From assembly GCA_029856445.1 (NCBI GenBank), contig JAHQWY010000084.1, positions 1-12,142 on the forward strand: a stretch of DNA of 12,142 nucleotides, in the 5' to 3' direction. The DNA comes from Promethearchaeia archaeon (GTDB lineage: Archaea; Asgardarchaeota; Lokiarchaeia; Sigyniarchaeales; SOKP01). The notes below the pieces were generated by a model. That model worked only from the letters and a program-made list of their open reading frames with translations, did not search any database and was not told the DNA's origin. A program made the position numbers and the translations under genes. This document shows positions 1 to 7,791 of this stretch, piece by piece (position 1 is the first letter of the stretch; every line of letters begins with the position of its first letter).

Positions 1-2
1 TG

Positions 3-494
3 CAAAATATTGTTGATATAATCTTAGAATCTGAGGGATACTCAATGGATCTTAAAGACATTAAAGATTGGATAAGCAAACTTAAAAAAATAATAAAACC
101 CCTTGAAGATGAGATCAAGGAAGATTTTGTGTTGTCATTCTTTAAATGGAAAGAAAAATATATAAAAGGTGATTCAGACAACCCAGTATTAGATTTTGGG
201 GCTAATTTTAATAGTAAAGAAGATATCCAATCAGAATTTGGTAGTGAAAATGAGAGCACTTTAAATAGTAAGATTGAAAGTTTGATTCAAACCAGTAGGA
301 AGTCTACAGGAATTGAATTGAGTAGTGACTTACAAGATATTTCTGATATTGTTGTACGAACTCATGGCGCTGTAGCGGCTAATGTGATAAGACAATGGAT
401 TAGTAAATTGAGATCTATTAGAGATCTCTTAGAAGATGAAATTAGGGAAGAATTTCTCGATGAGTTAGAAAATTGGAAAGAAAAGTTCACATAG
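3..494 (+). CDS. Partial hypothetical protein with two tandem helical repeats (C-terminal part)
   Basis: I do not recognise this family. The first ATG is at 45, but the frame is open to the left edge with no stop and no ATG, GTG or TTG between 3 and 45, and the residues encoded there resemble the segment before the second repeat, so the gene most likely starts outside the window. Counting from the ATG at 45, a 32-residue unit starting at Trp9 recurs without gaps at Trp118, with about 17 identical positions (WISKL, LEDEI, WKEK). The preceding segments also align with one gap (a DI-[IV]-[LV] core and a Gly). The repeat period is about 109 residues. The units are rich in Lys, Glu and aromatic residues and should be helical; the linker between them is polar and Ser/Asn-rich. 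No signal peptide or membrane segment is seen in the part present. The gene is convergent with the VOC gene, 10 bases away. It is the only plus-strand gene here, so its link to the rest is unknown. Confidence 0.7.
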   Translation, partial: QNIVDIILESEGYSMDLKDIKDWISKLKKIIKPLEDEIKEDFVLSFFKWKEKYIKGDSDNPVLDFGANFNSKEDIQSEFGSENESTLNSKIESLIQTSRKSTGIELSSDLQDISDIVVRTHGAVAANVIRQWISKLRSIRDLLEDEIREEFLDELENWKEKFT

Positions 495-504
495 TTAAGT
501 TTGG

Positions 505-912
505 TTATTCTAAACCAATTACATAACTATTCGAATTAGTCTTGAAAACTCCTTTAGATGAATCAAGTAAGACTAATTCATTATCCCAGGGATCCTTAAC
601 TACTACACATCTCCCTATAGAAATATCAAAAGGAGCTTTCACGATAGATCCTCCAGCATCAACAAAACGCTTTGTGGCATGATCAACGGATTTAACCTTT
701 ATATCTGTTTCAGGTTCATTTTGCTCTGTGTGAATAACTAATTCCGCTTCACTTTCAGGAATTTTCAAACCTATACTCGATTTAGTTCTCCAAATTATCT
801 CATGCCCCAGTTTATCTCTATAAAATTCTAAACCATCTTTTAAGTTAGAAACGGGAATTCTGATACAGTCCACTTTTCGAAATAAAGCATCTTCATTTAA
901 ACTATTTAACAT
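505..912 (-). CDS. VOC (glyoxalase/bleomycin-resistance fold) family protein
   Basis: This 135-residue protein has the two-module beta-alpha-beta-beta-beta layout of the vicinal oxygen chelate superfamily: an IRIPVSNL strand (residues 17-24), an EFYRDKLG helix (29-36), and a second module ending in DPWDNELVLLD (107-117) followed by SSKG. Members of this type are common in bacteria and archaea. The usual metal ligands appear to be lost: the first-strand His is Cys16, and the late Glu (DPDGNxxE in glyoxalase I) falls on Val114. It is therefore unlikely to be a glyoxalase I; a binding protein or an enzyme with another metal site is possible, and the substrate cannot be told. The ATG at 912 is the only start that keeps the whole first module; no Shine-Dalgarno is visible. 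It lies 34 bases after the methyltransferase stop on the same strand, so co-transcription is possible. The fold assignment is secure; the function is open. Confidence 0.88.
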   Translation of the reverse strand: MLNSLNEDALFRKVDCIRIPVSNLKDGLEFYRDKLGHEIIWRTKSSIGLKIPESEAELVIHTEQNEPETDIKVKSVDHATKRFVDAGGSIVKAPFDISIGRCVVVKDPWDNELVLLDSSKGVFKTNSNSYVIGLE

Positions 913-946
913 AAATTTGTATCATTATTTATGATTTTAAATTTTC

Positions 947-3148
947 TCATATATCATGGGGAAAAATAATTTGTTCAGTAAGTTCATTTATCTTGATTAA
1001 TTTCCTATTAATGAAAATCCTGACTTTTTCAGGGGTAATTTTAGGATTATTCATAAATAACTCATAGACAATGATATGACATTTTTTTCCAGTTTTTGCT
1101 AATTTCACATGGATAGGGTTTTTTTCATTATATATAGGAATAGGAAACATAAATGGTCTTTTATGAATATGTCTTGAACTTTTAATCTGTTTTATCTTTT
1201 TTGATAAATTGGGAGAGTTTAAAATTGACGATAAATAAAAAGCTTCTTCCTCTGAATCAGTAGAATAATAATAATTTTCAGATCCGACAATTATTTTTTG
1301 TTTATCATTATTAATGACCGCTGCTTTCAAATTAGAGCCGCTTGCATTATATACTATGAGAAAGGATTTATTATTAAGCTGCTTTTGCAGTTTATTCCAA
1401 TAATTCAAATTATCGTAAAGAGTATCAATTTTACTTGTCTCTTTTTTATTAGTTTGATAAATTATGTTCATTCCATCATAGAAATCTTTTGCTTTTGGAT
1501 ATCGTTGAAGATAGTTAAGATCAAAATTAAATTGAGTATTGATGGGCAAAAATACATCCTTTAGTTGCTTTAAGTGAAAGGGGATAAGATGTTTGTTTAA
1601 AAATGTTTTAAAGTGAAATTTATTCTCAATTTCTTTATCCTGAAATTTGTATTTCCATTGTTCTTTAGCTCTGAATAAAATATCAGGATCAGAATCAATT
1701 GTAAGATAACCATTTTTTACATTTTTAATTTGGAAAAAAACAAGAGTCCTCGGAACTAGAGTAGCTCCTTGATAGAATTTCTTTTTATATGGGCTATTCT
1801 CCAAATTATTTAACCTCCTTACTTCATGAATAGGCATAATCAATTTTGTACCATTATCCTCGATTCTTAAACTTGAATATAATGTTTTCTTAACTAACTC
1901 CAATTCATAACTGAAGATTTTTGTTTTAATTGGATATCTATTAGTGATTGGTATGTTGTTATCTTTGCCTATATATTCTGCTTTCAAACAAATATGTTCT
2001 ACATTGAAGAAATAACTATCTGGAAAATCCCAAATTTCTAAATTTTTACTAAACAAATTAAAAGCTCGAAATTTAAAACAATGATCTCCATTTAATACAC
2101 TTTTAGGCATAACAAAAAAGATCTTACCCCCCTTTTTTAAAAAGTAGTACGGAATTGCGTAGAAAAAAATTGCTGCTATTTCTATATGTGTTATGTATTG
2201 ACTTAATGGTTTAATCCCTAATAAATTTGATAATTCTCGAATCTTTATTTGATATGCTTTATCAAACAAATCCTTATATGTTAACCAAGGGGGATTTCCT
2301 ATTACTAAATCAAATGATCTGAATAAATTATTCATTTTTAGATCCGTATTACTTATGTTTTCATCTGGAAATAAAGAATCACAGAGGAAAACATTAATCT
2401 CTGGTAATTCTTCTTCTTTTATTTTATAAAACTCAAGAAATAGTAAAAGGATATTAACTTTTGTAGTAATAATTGCTAAAGGATTAACATCGAACCCAAA
2501 GACGTTTTTAATTGCCTTATTCTTATTAGAATGGGTATTTTTTGATTCAAGGATTTTAATAATTATATTAATTAAAAAATTCCCTGAACCGCAAGATGGA
2601 TCCAAGATTTTTAATCCAAAATCATACAAATCAGCAAGCATAATTTTTACAAGATTTGAGGGAGTAAAGAATTCTCCTCTTTTATGCCTTATATTAGAAA
2701 AAAATATGTGTTGATATAATTGGCTGAAAAGATCTTGTTTTTCGATATTAAAGTATTTTATTTCATTATTTATTCTATTAATTACTACTTCCTTAACTGA
2801 TGTCCAAAAGAAGTAATTGTATTCGAAAATATTAAGTTTTTTAATTTCATGTTCGATGGAATTATTGAATTTCTCTTTAAAATTGAGATCTTTAATAAAA
2901 CCTAATTTGATTATTACTAATATCTTTAGTAACTGAACAAAATAAGTATGTTTTAAAAAAAGTTCGGAAGATATGTCTTTGCCATAAATATTGCTAAAAA
3001 TTTTTTTCCATTGCTTGAAATTCGATTCAAAATTTTTGTCAGAGATGGATCTGTCCCTAAGAAATTTCATACAATCATAATAAATTTCTGAATTCAGACC
3101 GAATTTTTCTATTATAAATTCGGAATTGAATAATTTTTTAATTCCCAT
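947..3148 (-). CDS. N6-adenine DNA methyltransferase (gamma-type, Eco57I/TaqI-like), apparently solitary
   Basis: This 733-residue protein has the motif order of an N6-adenine methyltransferase: a RGEFFTP motif (157-163), SAM-binding motif I DPSCGSGNF (183-191), a GFDVNP motif (218-223), CDSL (256-259) and catalytic NPPW (285-288). These predict SAM-dependent methylation of adenine in a specific DNA sequence. The first ~140 residues are helical with an LFLKHTY-type motif (63-69), as in large methylases of this class. The C-terminal half (about 400-733) should hold the target recognition region: a SGSN segment (603-606), a YLSSILNSP segment (638-646) and RHIHKRPF (659-666). I see no PD-(D/E)XK nuclease motif in it and no restriction gene nearby. 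At 733 residues it is far shorter than BREX PglX (about 1,200). Base composition looks even more AT-rich than the vWA gene, with many ATA, TTA and AAA codons, consistent with transfer. There is no Shine-Dalgarno; an AT-rich box (about 3156-3171) lies upstream of the start. Confidence 0.93.
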   Translation of the reverse strand: MGIKKLFNSEFIIEKFGLNSEIYYDCMKFLRDRSISDKNFESNFKQWKKIFSNIYGKDISSELFLKHTYFVQLLKILVIIKLGFIKDLNFKEKFNNSIEHEIKKLNIFEYNYFFWTSVKEVVINRINNEIKYFNIEKQDLFSQLYQHIFFSNIRHKRGEFFTPSNLVKIMLADLYDFGLKILDPSCGSGNFLINIIIKILESKNTHSNKNKAIKNVFGFDVNPLAIITTKVNILLLFLEFYKIKEEELPEINVFLCDSLFPDENISNTDLKMNNLFRSFDLVIGNPPWLTYKDLFDKAYQIKIRELSNLLGIKPLSQYITHIEIAAIFFYAIPYYFLKKGGKIFFVMPKSVLNGDHCFKFRAFNLFSKNLEIWDFPDSYFFNVEHICLKAEYIGKDNNIPITNRYPIKTKIFSYELELVKKTLYSSLRIEDNGTKLIMPIHEVRRLNNLENSPYKKKFYQGATLVPRTLVFFQIKNVKNGYLTIDSDPDILFRAKEQWKYKFQDKEIENKFHFKTFLNKHLIPFHLKQLKDVFLPINTQFNFDLNYLQRYPKAKDFYDGMNIIYQTNKKETSKIDTLYDNLNYWNKLQKQLNNKSFLIVYNASGSNLKAAVINNDKQKIIVGSENYYYSTDSEEEAFYLSSILNSPNLSKKIKQIKSSRHIHKRPFMFPIPIYNEKNPIHVKLAKTGKKCHIIVYELFMNNPKITPEKVRIFINRKLIKINELTEQIIFPHDI

Positions 3149-3171
3149 GGTAAAAGTATAAAATTATAATG

Positions 3172-3197
3172 TAAAAAAGAGTTGAAAATAAAAAAAA
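3172..3197 (-). terminator. U-rich terminator after the PLD-like gene
   Basis: Read on the minus strand, an eight-T run (3197-3190) begins eight bases after the TAA stop of the PLD-like gene, followed by a second T-rich run near 3178-3173. Archaeal RNA polymerase commonly stops at such oligo-T tracts without a hairpin. It would separate the PLD-like transcript from the methyltransferase gene, although the AT-rich background makes chance runs likely. Confidence 0.4.
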
Positions 3198-3204
3198 GGT
3201 TGTC

Positions 3205-3699
3205 TTACTTTCTCATAAATGTTGGAAGCATGAAGGAAAAAATCTGGGCAATCTTCCTTAATTTTGCTTTCTCTTGAATTTTAGTGATAATCAATACTGA
3301 TTTTGCTAGTTCTTCTCTATCCAAAGAGCCTCCTGAATAAATTGCTTGATTAGTATTGAATAACAATAAAAACCTCACATTTGGATTATTGATAATACTA
3401 ATCCCTTGGGTAATTTTTAAATCATCATAGATAGGGCGTAGGTCTTTTGGTAGGTCTCCCCTATCATTTGTGATTAAAAGCACAGGAATCCCTTTTTGAG
3501 CCACTTTTTTTAATTCTTTCGCATAGAACTCATCTATTTTCGGTGTAACAATATTTAACTGTTCATTTGTTGACGCAATTAAATTTAACAATTGATCATT
3601 AAGCATATTTCTTTTCTCTTGCCCCCCAGAAGATTCAATGTCAAACATTCCCACTAATGTCATAATTTTATTCTCTAATGAAGCTATTTCCTGCTTCAA
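3205..3699 (-). CDS. PLD-fold / TrmB-C-like protein lacking the HKD motif, with N-terminal leucine-zipper coil
   Basis: The product is 164 residues from a TTG start. Residues about 35-140 resemble the phospholipase-D-like domain also found at the C-terminus of TrmB regulators: LLNLIASTNEQLNIVTP (37-53), then VAQKGIPVLLIT (66-77), then a LLLFNTNQAIYSGGSLD segment (111-127) where an active enzyme would have HxKxxxxD and GSxN. The His, Lys and Asp are all absent, so nuclease or lipase activity is not expected; ligand or protein binding is more likely. A coiled coil spans the N-terminus and continues in frame upstream of the TTG for 17 codons, to a TGA at 3753-3751, without ATG, GTG or TTG. The TTG codon falls on a heptad Leu, so the true start is probably farther up, possibly ATG 3757 in another frame (see findings). 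The tail is basic. It lies between the CHAT-like and methyltransferase genes, with its own likely promoter. Confidence 0.75.
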   Translation of the reverse strand: MKQEIASLENKIMTLVGMFDIESSGGQEKRNMLNDQLLNLIASTNEQLNIVTPKIDEFYAKELKKVAQKGIPVLLITNDRGDLPKDLRPIYDDLKITQGISIINNPNVRFLLLFNTNQAIYSGGSLDREELAKSVLIITKIQEKAKLRKIAQIFSFMLPTFMRK

Positions 3700-3805
3700 A
3701 CGTTTATTTTCTACCCGTAACTCTAGTAATCGGTCGGAAATTTTACCTACTCACCATTTTTGTCAATTAATTCAACTTAGAAAATGTTTTCATTTATTAG
3801 ATTAG

Positions 3806-3816
3806 TTTATATTAAT
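3806..3816 (-). promoter_or_regulatory. Candidate TATA box for the PLD-like gene
   Basis: The minus strand reads ATTAATATAAA here, a reasonable archaeal TATA-box match, about 50 bases upstream of ATG 3757. A start of transcription some 25 bases downstream would give a leader of about 25 bases to that ATG. No clear BRE is seen. The surrounding 3700-3938 interval is otherwise AT-rich with no gene. Chance matches are common in such DNA. Confidence 0.35.
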
Positions 3817-3938
3817 TTCTTTTTAAAAAATGAATTAAATAAGTTTGATATTATAAATTTAGTTCTTGTATTAAATAATAAAAAATGACTTTATAAATAT
3901 TTTTTATCCCAAATTTTTTTTTATTAAAATTTATACAT

Positions 3939-6530
3939 TCATAGATTTAACCTTTTCCAAGGTTGTCCGAAGAGTAAAAAACTGGATACTGCCAAACTAC
4001 TTCTTAAATCGATTCTTGCGGAACCATCTTTTTCTAATGTATTTTTAAATTGTTTTTCCACAAGTTCTTCCATCTTTTTAGCTATACATTGCTGACGAGC
4101 CTTAAGAAGTGAAACTCCTTGGCTATTATTATTGAATAAATTAATGAAAAACAAGGAAGTAATCTCTTTTGTTTCCTCGTTAAAGAGGGGATATGTTCTC
4201 GAAATAATTCCTGTAAAATCAGTTTGATCGAACTGAGTAACAATCTCTCCAAACGTTTTAAGAACATTTTTTAGTTTTTGACCTTCAATATCAAAAATCT
4301 GGGTATTAAAAAATAAAAGAGGTTCTAAATTTGAGTTTTTCTGACTTAATATATTATTTATTTCTTTGAAAGTAATAATCTCGTTGTCATTGGCTAATAA
4401 ATAGCTATCATTTGGGCTCCATTTAGAATAAAAAATATTTCCTATAAAAATAATGATATGATAAAAATCTTTAGAAAGATTGCCTAGTATTTTCTCTCGT
4501 GTCGAATTTGGGCCAATAAGAGTGGTTATTTGATCTACATTTTCGGTATTATTAAAAAAATTGATAATGTAGTTTATTTCATTTGCACCAGATGTAAATG
4601 GGTATATCAATTCTTTTCTTTTCAATTCTTCATTCCATTTTAAAGGACTTGTTGAATTTATTGCATCAATAATTAATACATTATATTTTCTAGTTATTTG
4701 CTCAGATACATATCCATTAGGATCTACGTGTTCAAAAGATATTCCTCCAAGGGGTATTTCACCAATTTTATATCCAATTGAATATTTCAGTAAGAAAAAA
4801 TTATTATCATATATTAAGTCAAAAGGAATAGACATACTATCCATGATAAAATAAATTTGAGGGATGGTTTTCAAACTTTCAATTTTGAAGGATTTGAAAA
4901 AATCTCTAATTAATTTTGGCAAAAAAATGTATAACAACTCCCCAAATTCATTAAGATTGAACATAAACTTCCTAATTTCAGGTTCATAGAAAAGTTCATT
5001 ATAAATATCTAAAATTTGAGTATCATTCCAATACTCATTCGTTATCTTACCCTCTAGAATATGTTGATCTGCTGAATACATTCGATATGAAATCATTCCC
5101 TTAGAATTTATTCTTAAGACTATATTTTCTATCGCAAAACTCCCATAATCTAATCTGAGAGAATTAACATCAACTTCAAATGAATAAATCTGATCGCTTA
5201 AAGGTTTTACTTCATTATATAGCGATTCAACATCTTTTATTAATTTGCTAAAATCGTTTTCAAGATAAGGTATTATTTTCTGAGCGATTTTATAATTCTT
5301 TTCTTCAAAAAGGGAGCGGTAGAACATCATTCTCCAAAAATCTTTTTGTTCTAGGGAAAAGAACATAGATTTGAATTGCCAAAGCAGGTTACATGTATAA
5401 AAATAATGGAATATTTGAGTGCTCGTTTGAGGTAATTTTAAATGATTGTTTAGCTTTTCCAAAGACTGTAATAAATACTTTTTCTCCTTCATATCAACAA
5501 ATTTTTTGCAAGCTTCAACCCATAATTCTATTAAGATGTTATCATATGATAAATCTGTTTTCTCAATAAATAAATCTTCCAAGAAATCATAAATCTCGAA
5601 TGCAATTTCAAAGCGATTTCTGGTAATTGAAAAATCAATAAATTTTCGAATGTAAGTAACTGCATCCCCAAAAGACTGATATTGCTGCATTTTTGAGAAT
5701 ATATTCCTTATTATAATTATAATCCAGGAATATTCTCCAATATCATTCAAATAATTTATAAGTTCTTCAAGATCTACTAAGATTGTATTAAAACTTCTTT
5801 CATTGATCGAAATTCTACTAATGCTGCTAAATTCGTTTTTTAAATACTGTGGAAGGCGATTGATTAAAATTTTATTAATCATCATCACAAATTCAGAGGA
5901 TTCTTCTATAAGGTTGTATTTAATACAAACATCTTCTAAAATCATGTAAATAAATAACGTTCTTTTGCTAGGTTCCAATTTTAGTACAGTGCTACCCAAT
6001 TTTTCCATGCTTAAATGAAAAAATTCTGAAGGTGCGACAGATTTCCTCAGAAATATTAGTAAAATCTGTAATTCTATTAACTTCTGATATTCATCTTTTT
6101 CATGTAACTTAACAGAGAAGGAATTGATGAATTTAGTAATTCCCATCTGAGATAAATCTTCCATTTTTATAAACTGCCTAAGAAGATTTATCCCAAAATT
6201 ATTAAACAAATAATAATCATCCAAATTAGCTAAGAATGAGAAAAATCTTTTATACGCGTCAATATATCTTATTAAATCAATTTTGGGTTTCCCTTCTTCT
6301 CTTCTTACAAGTGAATTTAAATATATCCACCAAGAATTTGAGATTATCATTAATAATTGATGCTTTTTCTGAATATCTAACCATTCATTTTTTTCTATAT
6401 CCATTCTTAATTTATCTAGTAAATTTGAAGCCCATTTATGATTAGCCCCAAATAATAATTTACGGGCAATAACTATTTTTTTTTGAAAATCCAATAAAAA
6501 CTTCTGCTTGATATCTAGACTAACAGTCAT
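3939..6530 (-). CDS. Helical-repeat protein with C-terminal CHAT-like domain lacking catalytic His and Cys (pseudo-CHAT)
   Basis: This protein of 863 residues has an N-terminal ~440 residues that look like an all-helical, TPR-like solenoid. Residues about 555-863 follow a CHAT domain (caspase-like protease fold, usually linked to TPRs): an IPFDLIYDNNFFLLKY block (568-583, like PWELL-D-FL), NVLIIDA (617-623), a LIGPNSTREKIL block (671-682), FYHIIIFIGN (689-698), SYLLANDNEI (709-718), PLLFFNTQ (737-744) and a closing FLLFGQPWKRL (851-861, like LYGDP-RL). In active CHAT proteases the catalytic His lies in HFAGHG and the Cys in LSAC. Here those positions are Asn698 and Gln744, so it should be catalytically dead, perhaps a scaffold or sensor. 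It starts 21 bases after the actin-like stop on the same strand, so the two are probably co-expressed partners. The start (ATG 6530) has no convincing Shine-Dalgarno; no TM segment or signal peptide is obvious. The CHAT call rests on the order of motifs and strand patterns, not on a profile search. Confidence 0.8.
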   Translation of the reverse strand: MTVSLDIKQKFLLDFQKKIVIARKLLFGANHKWASNLLDKLRMDIEKNEWLDIQKKHQLLMIISNSWWIYLNSLVRREEGKPKIDLIRYIDAYKRFFSFLANLDDYYLFNNFGINLLRQFIKMEDLSQMGITKFINSFSVKLHEKDEYQKLIELQILLIFLRKSVAPSEFFHLSMEKLGSTVLKLEPSKRTLFIYMILEDVCIKYNLIEESSEFVMMINKILINRLPQYLKNEFSSISRISINERSFNTILVDLEELINYLNDIGEYSWIIIIIRNIFSKMQQYQSFGDAVTYIRKFIDFSITRNRFEIAFEIYDFLEDLFIEKTDLSYDNILIELWVEACKKFVDMKEKKYLLQSLEKLNNHLKLPQTSTQIFHYFYTCNLLWQFKSMFFSLEQKDFWRMMFYRSLFEEKNYKIAQKIIPYLENDFSKLIKDVESLYNEVKPLSDQIYSFEVDVNSLRLDYGSFAIENIVLRINSKGMISYRMYSADQHILEGKITNEYWNDTQILDIYNELFYEPEIRKFMFNLNEFGELLYIFLPKLIRDFFKSFKIESLKTIPQIYFIMDSMSIPFDLIYDNNFFLLKYSIGYKIGEIPLGGISFEHVDPNGYVSEQITRKYNVLIIDAINSTSPLKWNEELKRKELIYPFTSGANEINYIINFFNNTENVDQITTLIGPNSTREKILGNLSKDFYHIIIFIGNIFYSKWSPNDSYLLANDNEIITFKEINNILSQKNSNLEPLLFFNTQIFDIEGQKLKNVLKTFGEIVTQFDQTDFTGIISRTYPLFNEETKEITSLFFINLFNNNSQGVSLLKARQQCIAKKMEELVEKQFKNTLEKDGSARIDLRSSLAVSSFLLFGQPWKRLNL

Positions 6531-6551
6531 AAGATTACAATTTTCCTAAAT

Positions 6552-7739
6552 TTAATTATTATTTTGATTGAGATTTTGCATTTCTTCTCCTTCAGAGAGA
6601 GTAGGGTTTTGCTCCCAACCTTTTTGTAATTTACCCTGGGCAAATAATACACTTGCTCCTATCCAACTAACATTCTCTCTTCCTGAAACTGCTACAATAT
6701 TAATTTTTTCTTTTAATCTCTCTGAGAAGAATTTTGAAATCTCAATTTTTAATCTTTTATCCAGATCAGGAATCAAACTTCCCCCACCAGCAAGAATAAC
6801 ATTTGACAGTAATTCCTCCCAATTTTCTCGATCCCATATACGAACCACTTTGGCAATTGCTTCAGGTAATCCAATATAGTCAATATGAATGATTGAAGGA
6901 TTAAATATCGGTTCTGAAATAAGAAATCTTTCTGAATTGATTTCTAAACTGGATCCATCAGGTAATTCAATACTACTTTTATATTTTGTAAATCCGTCTT
7001 TTATTTTTCTGATCTCTTCCTCTGGTTCTAAAACACATAATGAAAATTTCTCTTTTATCTCCTTAGTAATCATATGATCAAGATATATTGATTTTCCAGA
7101 ACCAATTTGGGTAAGAAGTAAGTTTAGAAGATAATTAGTTATATCTTTACCGGCAATAGGATATGTGTCTCTTGCCATTACATTTGAGAATCCATGCAAG
7201 AATGTTGTAATATAAGTATTTTCTTCCCCCATATTCACAATCACTCCACTTGTCTTTTGGAAGGTCGATATTATCCCTTGACTTTCAGATAAAAACAGAA
7301 TGCTTGGAAAATCAAATACATTAAAAAATATATCTTTTAATTTGTTTTTCTCTAGCTCAGACATAATAAATGGCGTTATTATTATAATTGGTTGTTTAAA
7401 TTGATTTTCTTCCGCGATTCCTAACTGTAGGTAATGATAATAGAAAAATTTCATCAAAATTGTAAAATTATTTTCTTTTTTAAACTCATGAACCTTTAGA
7501 ATATTTGAATATTTTAGTGCTTCATCACCAAATAATTGATTATCGACATTTTTTTCACTTATAAAAATATCTTCAAGACCATCAATTACATCAGAAGCAA
7601 ATAAATAATCATTATTATCTACATAAACACTTGGAGCGATAATATCTGGATAATCATTGCCCGCCCATCCCAACCGAAAATAATTATTACCTATATCAAG
7701 AATTAATGGACGCAGTTGCTTTATATTTTCAGATGACAT
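6552..7739 (-). CDS. Divergent actin-family protein (Asgard actin-related protein)
   Basis: This 395-residue protein aligns with actin along its whole length. Landmarks: phosphate-1 LDIGNNYFRLGWAGNDYP (14-31), GDEA (71-74), phosphate-2 VIVNMGEENT (166-175), ELPDG (258-262) with INSERF (267-272), adenosine motif LAGGG (316-320), and WIGASVL (359-365) near the C-terminus. This is closer to eukaryotic actin than to MreB, ParM or crenactin patterns, hence the Asgard assignment. Actin would polymerise with ATP and act in the cytoplasmic cytoskeleton. Several ATP-site positions differ: actin Ser14 is Asn18, Asp154 is Asn169, Gly158 is Glu173 and His161 is Tyr176, while the Gln137 equivalent is kept (Gln154). 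The DNase-loop region (roughly 38-65) does not resemble actin's. Hydrolysis or polymer behaviour may therefore be altered. A 21-base gap separates it from the pseudo-CHAT gene and 52 bases from the lysine-rich gene upstream. ATG 7739 is the natural start; the weak AGAAG upstream is not a clear Shine-Dalgarno. Confidence 0.94.
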   Translation of the reverse strand: MSSENIKQLRPLILDIGNNYFRLGWAGNDYPDIIAPSVYVDNNDYLFASDVIDGLEDIFISEKNVDNQLFGDEALKYSNILKVHEFKKENNFTILMKFFYYHYLQLGIAEENQFKQPIIIITPFIMSELEKNKLKDIFFNVFDFPSILFLSESQGIISTFQKTSGVIVNMGEENTYITTFLHGFSNVMARDTYPIAGKDITNYLLNLLLTQIGSGKSIYLDHMITKEIKEKFSLCVLEPEEEIRKIKDGFTKYKSSIELPDGSSLEINSERFLISEPIFNPSIIHIDYIGLPEAIAKVVRIWDRENWEELLSNVILAGGGSLIPDLDKRLKIEISKFFSERLKEKINIVAVSGRENVSWIGASVLFAQGKLQKGWEQNPTLSEGEEMQNLNQNNN

Positions 7740-7754
7740 ATTCTTCTGATTAAT

Positions 7755-7768
7755 TTTAATTAATTAAA
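7755..7768. promoter_or_regulatory. 14-bp AT palindrome in front of the actin-like gene
   Basis: The sequence TTTAATTAATTAAA is its own reverse complement and lies 16-29 bases upstream of the actin-like ATG. That is near where a TATA box of a leaderless archaeal transcript would sit, so it could serve as promoter element or operator. In DNA this AT-rich such palindromes arise by chance, so the call is weak. Confidence 0.25.
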
Positions 7769-7776
7769 TCATTGAG

Positions 7777-7785
7777 AAAAAAAGC
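7777..7785 (-). terminator. Oligo-T run after the lysine-rich gene
   Basis: On the minus strand a GG-C step is followed by seven T residues, six bases after the TAA of the lysine/proline-rich gene. It could act as a U-rich archaeal terminator and separate the upstream transcript from the actin/pseudo-CHAT pair. It could also be only a partial stop within an operon. Confidence 0.3.
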
Positions 7786-7791
7786 CTATAT

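Noticed and set aside
1298..1564. Plus-strand open frame inside the methyltransferase gene
   Set aside because: It lies fully inside a gene with strong domain support and encodes a hydrophobic, low-complexity product: a shadow.
947..3148. BREX or other phage-defence system built on the methyltransferase
   Set aside because: The protein is shorter than PglX, and no PglZ, BrxC or ATPase gene is present.
3205..3699. PLD-type restriction nuclease paired with the methyltransferase
   Set aside because: The HKD motif is absent, so a BfiI-like nuclease is not supported.
3939..6530. Active CHAT (caspase-like) protease of a cell-death defence
   Set aside because: The catalytic His and Cys positions read Asn and Gln, and no gasdermin or effector partner is seen.
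6568..6879. Plus-strand frames opposite the actin-like gene
   Set aside because: They mirror the conserved actin coding sequence and show no domain pattern.
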